Assembly: GCA_016869915.1 (NCBI GenBank)
Contig: VGDA01000095.1
Coordinates: forward strand, 1-9,951
DNA: 9,951 nt
From: Alphaproteobacteria bacterium
Lineage (GTDB): Bacteria; Pseudomonadota; Alphaproteobacteria; CACIAM-22H2
Reading direction: 5' to 3'
Below the pieces are notes generated by a model. That model worked only from the letters and a program-made list of their open reading frames with translations, did not search any database and was not told the DNA's origin. The first letter of the stretch is position 1; each line of letters opens with the position of its first letter. Position numbers and translations under genes: made by a program. Shown in pieces: positions 5,558-9,951 of this stretch.

Positions 5558-7159
5558 TTGCCGAACGACGCGTCCCCATCCCAGTCCACCCCGGCGTCGC
5601 TGCGCGCGCCGCGCCGGACCTTCGCGATCATCTCGCACCCGGACGCCGGCAAGACGACGCTGACCGAGAAGCTGCTCTTCCACGCCGGCGCGATCCGCCT
5701 CGCCGGCCATGTGCGCGCGCGCGGCGAGGGCCGGCGCACGCAGTCCGACTGGATGGCGATCGAGCGCGCGCGCGGCATCTCGGTCTCGAGCTCGGTGATG
5801 ACGTTCGAGTACGGCAACCTCGTCTTCAACCTCCTCGACACGCCGGGCCACGAGGATTTCAGCGAGGACACGTACCGCACGCTGACGGCCGTCGATTCCG
5901 CGGTGATGGTGATCGACGCCGCGAAGGGCATCGAGAGCCAGACGCGCAAGCTCTTCGAGGTCTGCCGCCTGCGCGACGTGCCGATCATCACCTTCGTCAA
6001 CAAGGTCGACCGCGAGGGGCGCGAGCCCTTCGAGCTGCTCGACGAGATCGCCGAGACGCTCGCGCTCGACGTCGCGCCGGTGACCTGGCCGATCGGCATG
6101 GGCGGGCGCTTCGTCGGCTGCTACGACCTGCTCCACGATCGACTGCTGCGCACCGAATGGGCGCGCGAGGGGCGCTCGGAGCCCTTCGAGGGCGTCGACG
6201 ACCTGCGCCTCGCCGCGCACGTGCCGGAGGCGCTGCGCGCCGAGTTCGCCGAGAGCGCCGGCCTCGCCCTGGCGGGCTATCCGCAGGTGGACGCGGAGAG
6301 CTACCGCGCCGGCCACCTGACTCCGGTCGTCTTCGGCACGGCGCTCAAGGAGGTCTGCGTGCGCGAGCTGCTCGACAGCCTCGTCGCATGGGCGCCGCCA
6401 CCCAAGGCGCAGCCCGCCACGCCGCGTGCGGTGGAGCCGACCGATCCCGCCGTCAGCGGCTTCGTCTTCAAGGTCCAGGCGAACATGGACCCGAACCACC
6501 GCGACCGCGTCGCCTTCATGCGCGTCTGCTCGGGCCGGTTCCGCCGCGGCATGAAGCTCCGGCAGGCGGCGACCGGGAAGGTCATCGCCATCAACGCGCC
6601 GATCTTCTTCTTCGCGCGCGAGCGCGAGGTCGTCGACGAGGCATGGCCCGGCGACATCATCGGCATCCCCAACCATGGCGTGCTGCGCGTCGGCGACACG
6701 CTGACCGAGGGCGCTGACCTGCGCTTCACGGGCCTGCCGAACTTCGCGCCGGAGATCCTGCGCCGCGTGCGCCTGCAGGACCCGATCCGCGCCAAGCAGA
6801 TGCGCCGCGCGCTCGAGGACCTCGCCGAGGAGGGCGTGGCCCAGATCTTCCGCCCGACCCAGGGATCGGACTGGATCGTCGGCGTGGTCGGCGCGCTGCA
6901 GCTCGACGTGCTGCGCTCGCGCATCGAGAACGAATACAAGGTCGCGATCGCCTTCGAGCAGGCGCCCTTCGAGACCGCGCGCTGGGCGAGCTCGGACGAC
7001 CCCGCCGCGCTCAAGGCCTTCGTCGCCGCGCATCCCTTCGCCGTCGCCGAGGACCGCGACGGCGTGCCGGTCTTCCTTGCGCGCAACTCCTGGGACCTTC
7101 AGCGCACCGCCGAGGACAACAAGGCGATCCGCTTCAGCGCGACGCGCGAGCGGGCCTGA
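5558..7159 (+). CDS. prfC: Peptide chain release factor 3 (RF3)
   Basis: Translational GTPase that removes RF1/RF2 from the ribosome after peptide release. The protein (533 aa against 529 in Escherichia coli) is collinear with RF3 throughout: P-loop SHPDAGKT at 27-34, switch I region RGISVSSSV, DTPGHEDFSEDTYRTLTAVD from residue 94, NKVD at 148-151, then domain 2 with VFKVQANMDPNHRDRVAFMR and domain 3 with FRPTQGSDWIVGVVGALQLDV. No ATG or GTG lies at a suitable place. A TTG at 5558 has GGAG at 5548-5551 with 6-nt spacing and gives an N-terminus about 20 residues before the RTFAIISHPDAGKTT block, as in other RF3 proteins. The frame is open far upstream, but that part runs antisense through the MmgE/PrpD gene. 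It appears to be a single-gene unit. Confidence 0.96.
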   Translation: MPNDASPSQSTPASLRAPRRTFAIISHPDAGKTTLTEKLLFHAGAIRLAGHVRARGEGRRTQSDWMAIERARGISVSSSVMTFEYGNLVFNLLDTPGHEDFSEDTYRTLTAVDSAVMVIDAAKGIESQTRKLFEVCRLRDVPIITFVNKVDREGREPFELLDEIAETLALDVAPVTWPIGMGGRFVGCYDLLHDRLLRTEWAREGRSEPFEGVDDLRLAAHVPEALRAEFAESAGLALAGYPQVDAESYRAGHLTPVVFGTALKEVCVRELLDSLVAWAPPPKAQPATPRAVEPTDPAVSGFVFKVQANMDPNHRDRVAFMRVCSGRFRRGMKLRQAATGKVIAINAPIFFFAREREVVDEAWPGDIIGIPNHGVLRVGDTLTEGADLRFTGLPNFAPEILRRVRLQDPIRAKQMRRALEDLAEEGVAQIFRPTQGSDWIVGVVGALQLDVLRSRIENEYKVAIAFEQAPFETARWASSDDPAALKAFVAAHPFAVAEDRDGVPVFLARNSWDLQRTAEDNKAIRFSATRERA

Positions 7160-7160
7160 G

Positions 7161-7212
7161 CCGCGCGGCGCCGCCCGTCCCATCCGCGCTCGTGCGCGGA
7201 CGGGAGGGGAGT
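7161..7212 (+). repeat. 52-bp direct repeat, copy A
   Basis: Begins right after the prfC stop and matches copy B (7448-7499) at 49 of 52 positions, compared by eye. It contains a perfect hairpin: TCCGCGC (7183-7189), loop TCGT, GCGCGGA (7194-7200). This stem sits about 25 nt after the prfC stop and might help end or protect that transcript, although there is no T-run. Confidence 0.7.
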
Positions 7213-7262
7213 CCGGGAGAGGGGAAAGATGAGAGAAGGACGAGGAAGGAGCCGAGTTGGCT

Positions 7263-7331
7263 CCTCCCCCGGCCGCGCGGCAGCGCGGGTGGGGGAGGTG
7301 GCGCGCGCCGCGAGGCGCGCGACGGAGGGGG
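7263..7331. repeat. REP-like double-hairpin element
   Basis: Hairpin 1 has outer arms CCTCCCCC (7263-7270) and GGGGGAGG (7291-7298), and inner arms CCGCGC (7273-7278) and GCGCGG (7283-7288) around a GGCA loop, with a 2x2 internal mismatch. Hairpin 2 has perfect 7-bp arms GCGCGCC (7303-7309) and GGCGCGC (7314-7320) around GCGA, a GNRA tetraloop if transcribed. It is followed by CGGAGGGGG (7323-7331). The order of a C-run/G-run palindrome, a second GC palindrome and a GGAGGGGG end resembles dispersed intergenic palindromes common in alphaproteobacterial genomes; that comparison is from memory. Confidence 0.55.
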
Positions 7332-7447
7332 CATGTGTTCCCTACTGGCCGAGCGGATGGTGCGCGCAGTGATCGGCGCGTCTCACCGCCAGAGCCCGCG
7401 CGCGACGCCTGGCCTCCGGCACCATTTCCCTCCCCGTCGCCGCGCTG

Positions 7448-7499
7448 CCGCGCGGCGCCGCCCCTCCCATCCGCACTCGTGCGCGGACGTGAGGGGAGT
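7448..7499 (+). repeat. 52-bp direct repeat, copy B
   Basis: Second copy of the repeat at 7161-7212, shifted by 287 bp, with three substitutions. One of them (G to A) breaks one pair in the internal TCCGCGC/GCGCGGA stem. A 13-bp piece shared with copy A (CCATCCGCGCTCG) occurs again at 7509-7521, suggesting a degraded third copy. Confidence 0.7.
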
Positions 7500-7572
7500 G
7501 GGTCTGGGCCATCCGCGCTCGCGCGGCGCGGAATCGCGCTAAGCTGTCGCGGCAATCCGGGGAGGAAGGGAC

Positions 7573-8523
7573 ATGGGGTACTTCGTCGGCGAATACGCGA
7601 TCGCGCCGGCCTCGCTCGAGGACGAGGAGAAGCTGCTCGCGGGGCTCGCGGCGATGCGCGACGTGCGCGGCCTCGAGGTGCCGTTCACGGGCGCGCTCCA
7701 TCGCAGCGACGAGAAATGGCTCTTCGCGCGGCTGCGCAAGGACTGGGACCATGTCGTCACGCTGATCCCCGGGACGATGGGCACGCTGCAGAAGGACAAG
7801 GCCTTCGGCCTCGCCTCCGCGGACGAGGCTGGCCGGCAGGCGGCGCTCGCCATGGCCCGCGACGCGCGCGCCGCCGTCGCGCGGCTCAACGAGGCCGCGG
7901 GCCGCGCCGCCGTCATCGCGGTCGAAGTGCAGTCCGCGCCCAGCCGTGGCCCCGCCGGCGGCACCGGCACGGCCGACGCCTTCGCGCGCTCGCTCGCCGA
8001 ACTCGCCTCCTGGGACTGGTTCGGCGCGCGCATCGTGGTCGAGCATTGCGACGAGCACCGGCCCGGCCACCCGCAGCACAAGGGCTTCCTGTCGCTCGCC
8101 GACGAGCTCGCCGCCATCGCGCGCGCCAACGGGGCCGCTCGGCGTCCGCTCGGCGTCAACGTCAACTGGGGCCGCTCGGTGCTGGAGACGCACGACGCCG
8201 GCCGCGCGGTCGCGCATGTCGAGGCCGCCGCGCGCGCGGTCGCGCTCTCGGGCATCATGTTTTCCGGTGCCTCGGCCGCCGACACGCCCTATGGCGCGTG
8301 GCAGGACACGCACATGCCGCACGCGCCGGCCGCGGGCCTGCGCCACGGCGCCGCGGGCTCGCTGATGACCGAGGCTGAGATCCGTCGCACCCTCGCCGCG
8401 GCGAGGGGCGTGGCGCTCGACTTCCTGGGCGCCAAGATCGCCATCCGCCCGCCCGAGGTGAGCGTGGAGGCGCGGCTCGGCATGGTCGGCGACCTGCTCG
8501 CCATCCTCGCGCGCGCGGCCTGA
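7573..8523 (+). CDS. DUF4862 family protein
   Basis: A 316-aa protein that I recognise as DUF4862, a family of unknown function. Recognisable blocks are the N-terminal YFVGEYAIAPAS, GLEVPFTGALHR around residues 33-44, LIPGTMGTLQ, an AVEVQSAPS segment with Glu118 and Gln120, VVEHCDEHRPGHPQHKGFLS with Glu157-His158-Cys159-Asp160, and GVNVNWGRSVLE with Asn196 and Asn198. Alternating strands that end in Glu, His and Asn residues would suit a TIM-barrel with a metal or sugar site, similar in style to sugar-isomerase-like proteins; this is inference. There is no signal peptide, so it should be cytoplasmic. The ATG has GGAGG at 7561-7565 with 7-nt spacing. It is followed in the same direction by a solute-binding protein gene, so it may process an imported compound. 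Confidence 0.8.
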   Translation: MGYFVGEYAIAPASLEDEEKLLAGLAAMRDVRGLEVPFTGALHRSDEKWLFARLRKDWDHVVTLIPGTMGTLQKDKAFGLASADEAGRQAALAMARDARAAVARLNEAAGRAAVIAVEVQSAPSRGPAGGTGTADAFARSLAELASWDWFGARIVVEHCDEHRPGHPQHKGFLSLADELAAIARANGAARRPLGVNVNWGRSVLETHDAGRAVAHVEAAARAVALSGIMFSGASAADTPYGAWQDTHMPHAPAAGLRHGAAGSLMTEAEIRRTLAAARGVALDFLGAKIAIRPPEVSVEARLGMVGDLLAILARAA

Positions 8524-8638
8524 GCCGAGCCGCGCAGGATCCGGATTGACTCCGCGGGGCCGAACCGGCCCCATGGAGGGGAGCCGCGAGGGCGTCCGGA
8601 AGGCGCCGCCGCGGCGAATGCACCAAGGGGAGGAAAGC
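8524..8638 (+). promoter_or_regulatory. Spacer with hairpin and strong ribosome-binding site before the solute-binding protein
   Basis: This 115-bp spacer separates the DUF4862 gene from the transporter gene. It contains a 7-bp perfect stem, GGGGCCG (8556-8562) and CGGCCCC (8566-8572) around a 3-nt AAC loop, without a following T-run. A TTGACT at 8546-8551 resembles a -35 box but no good -10 follows. GGGGAGG at 8627-8633 is a strong Shine-Dalgarno 5 nt before the ATG. The stem could protect a processed mRNA, but this is not shown. Confidence 0.4.
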
Positions 8639-9951
8639 ATGAATTTCGTCACTGGCCGGCGCGCGCCGGTCGCCGCCGTGCTGCTCGGCGCCGCCGCCCT
8701 GCTCGCGTCGTCGAGCCTCGGCGCCGCCTGGGCGCAGGGCCGCTACAAGGAAGCGCCGCAACTCGCCGAGGACGTGAAGGCCGGGCGCCTTCCCGCGGTC
8801 GACAAGCGCTTGCCGGAGAACCCGCTGGTCGTGCCGGTGGCCGAGCGCACCGGGCAGTATGGCGGCGTCTGGCGCCGTGCCTTCCTCGGGCCGGCCGACG
8901 CGAACAACTACGTGCGCGTGGTGTTCGACTCGCTGTTCCGCCACTCGCCCGACGGCGGCAAGATCGAGCCGAAGATCGCGGCCGGTGCCGAACCCTCGGC
9001 GGACTTCAGGACCTGGACGATCAGCCTGCGCAAGGGCGCGCGCTGGTCGGACGGCGCGCCCTTCGGCGCCGACGACATCCTGTTCTGGTACAGGGACGTC
9101 CTGCTCAACAAGGACCTGACGCCGTCGCTTCCCGGCTGGATGCGCAACAAGGACGGTTCGCCCGCGCTCGTCGAGAAGGTCGACGACGCGACGGTGCGCT
9201 TCGTGTTCGCGGAGCCGGCTACGCTGTTCCTCACCGCGCTGGTCGCGGCCGATGGCGGCGACCGCACCTTCGCGGCCTTCCTGCCGGCCCACTACCTCAA
9301 GAGGTTCCACCCCTCCTACACGGCGAAGGAGGAGGTCGACAGGGCCGCGCAGGCCGCGGGCTTCAAGACCTGGACCGAGCTCTTCGCCGCGCGCAACGCG
9401 CCTCCGGAGAACCCGGAGCGCCCGACCATGGCGGCCTGGGTCCCGACGAGCCGCGTCAGCGATCCCGTCCTGACGCTGAAGCGCAACCCCTACTACGTGG
9501 GCGTCGATCCCGAGGGCAACCAGCTGCCCTACATCGACGAGGTGCGCTTCACCTACTTCGCGGACGTGCAGGCGCTCAACCTCGCGGCGATCGCCGGCCA
9601 GTTCGACATGCAGGCCCGCCACATACAGATGACCAACTACCCGGTCTTCAAGGACGAGGAGAAGAAGGGGCGCTATCGCATCCTGACCTGGTCGACCTTC
9701 GGTGGCGCCGACGCGGCGATCACCTTCAACCAGACCTACAGGGCCGACCCGGAGATGGGCAAGCTGATGGCGACGCGCGATTTCCGCATCGCGATGTCGC
9801 ACGCCATCAACCGCGACCAGATCAAGGAATCGGCCTTCCTGGGGCTCGGCGAGGCGCGCCAGGGCGTTCCCGCGCCCTGGCACCCGTACTTCCCGGGCGA
9901 CGAGCACGCGAAGAAGTTCACGTCCCACGATCCGGCGCTCGCCAACCGCAT
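8639..9951 (+). CDS. ABC transporter substrate-binding protein, family 5 (partial, C-terminus outside the window)
   Basis: Periplasmic binding component of an ABC importer of the SBP_bac_5 (oligopeptide/dipeptide, also sugar) family. The first 437 codons are present and no stop occurs before the window edge. Residues 1-32 form a clear Sec signal peptide: Arg7-Arg8, a hydrophobic core, and an Ala-Trp-Ala cleavage site before Gln33. The mature protein starts with a segment rich in Glu/Pro (YKEAPQLAEDVKAGRLP), typical of the long (about 600 aa) subgroup. Family landmarks are GARWSDGAPFGADDILFWY around 133-151, LKRNPYY at 280-286, and RDFRIAMSHAINRDQI at 380-395, matching the conserved 'R.A...AI(D/N)R..I' motif. 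The ATG has GGGGAGG 5 nt upstream. Permease and ATPase genes would be expected to follow. The ligand cannot be told from sequence; oligopeptide, opine and oligosaccharide are all possible. Confidence 0.92.
   Translation, partial: MNFVTGRRAPVAAVLLGAAALLASSSLGAAWAQGRYKEAPQLAEDVKAGRLPAVDKRLPENPLVVPVAERTGQYGGVWRRAFLGPADANNYVRVVFDSLFRHSPDGGKIEPKIAAGAEPSADFRTWTISLRKGARWSDGAPFGADDILFWYRDVLLNKDLTPSLPGWMRNKDGSPALVEKVDDATVRFVFAEPATLFLTALVAADGGDRTFAAFLPAHYLKRFHPSYTAKEEVDRAAQAAGFKTWTELFAARNAPPENPERPTMAAWVPTSRVSDPVLTLKRNPYYVGVDPEGNQLPYIDEVRFTYFADVQALNLAAIAGQFDMQARHIQMTNYPVFKDEEKKGRYRILTWSTFGGADAAITFNQTYRADPEMGKLMATRDFRIAMSHAINRDQIKESAFLGLGEARQGVPAPWHPYFPGDEHAKKFTSHDPALANR

Larger units (their letters stand above)
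7160..7572. other. 413-bp intergenic region with repeats
   Basis: This is the only long stretch without a supported gene. From left to right it holds repeat copy A (7161-7212), a purine-rich tract (7202-7256), a two-hairpin REP-like element (7263-7331), a stretch with nothing recognisable (7332-7447), repeat copy B (7448-7499), a 13-bp fragment of the same repeat (7509-7521), and the ribosome-binding site of the next gene (GGAGG, 7561-7565). Open frames across it are arginine/proline-rich in all readings and lack gene-like codon use. No tRNA fold or Rho-independent terminator with a T-run was seen. Confidence 0.6.

Noticed and set aside
7333..7542. Possible small gene starting at ATG 7333
   Set aside because: The G-rich tract before it is too close to act as a normal ribosome-binding site, and its C-terminal half lies inside repeat copy B; composition is Arg/Pro/His-rich like other noncoding frames here.
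5438..7555. Long N-terminal extension of the MmgE/PrpD frame through prfC
   Set aside because: Arginine-rich antisense sequence of prfC; the family N-terminus begins near 5437.
7160..7572. CRISPR array or tRNA in the repeat-bearing spacer
   Set aside because: The 52-bp repeats occur only twice at a 287-bp offset with no regular spacers, and no cloverleaf or T-loop sequence was found.
8546..8575. Promoter with TTGACT as -35 box
   Set aside because: No acceptable -10 hexamer lies 16-18 bp downstream; that region is the GC stem at 8556-8572.
8255..9928. 557-codon leftward open frame opposite the solute-binding protein
   Set aside because: The sense strand has a signal peptide, family motifs and strong ribosome-binding site; the antisense product has low-complexity Arg/Gly/Val composition.

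Overview
This is a very GC-rich bacterial stretch (roughly 70% GC or more by eye), with coding sense frames whose third codon positions are almost always G or C. Because of that bias, long spurious open frames appear on the opposite strand throughout. The gene families (coxMSL-type molybdenum hydroxylase operon, MmgE/PrpD, a large family 5 solute-binding protein, DUF4862) and palindromic intergenic repeats rich in CTCCCCC/GGGGGAG suggest an alphaproteobacterium, possibly of the Rhodospirillales or Hyphomicrobiales. That placement is an inference from style, not a phylogenetic result.

Layout. Bases 1-84 probably hold the first codons of an unidentified leftward gene. A divergent spacer (85-214) carries a perfect 8-bp hairpin and a 9-bp direct repeat. 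Then comes a tight rightward operon, 215-4120: FAD subunit (CoxM-like), [2Fe-2S] subunit (CoxS-like), molybdopterin subunit (CoxL-like), and a small MoaD/ThiS-family sulfur-carrier protein ending in Gly-Gly. The first three genes make one xanthine-dehydrogenase-family enzyme of unknown substrate. The active-site loop is not that of carbon monoxide dehydrogenase. The carrier probably supports molybdopterin or another sulfur-transfer step. A leftward MmgE/PrpD-family gene (4130-5437) converges on this operon with only 9 bp between stop codons, and a short palindrome includes both stops.

Peptide chain release factor 3 (prfC) follows rightward, 5558-7159, with a probable TTG start. It is transcribed away from the MmgE/PrpD gene across a 120-bp spacer. 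Behind it lies the one sizeable non-coding region (7160-7572, 413 bp), which holds two near-identical 52-bp direct repeats, a double-hairpin REP-like element and a purine-rich tract.

The right end is a DUF4862 gene (7573-8523) followed after 115 bp by the first 437 codons of an exported peptide/sugar-type ABC solute-binding protein (8639 to the window edge). These two may begin an uptake-and-catabolism cluster that continues outside the window. No tRNA, rRNA, CRISPR array, transposase or phage gene was seen. Nothing here amounts to a clear new system. The most promising loose ends are the substrate of the hydroxylase with its own MoaD-like carrier, and the DUF4862/transporter pairing.
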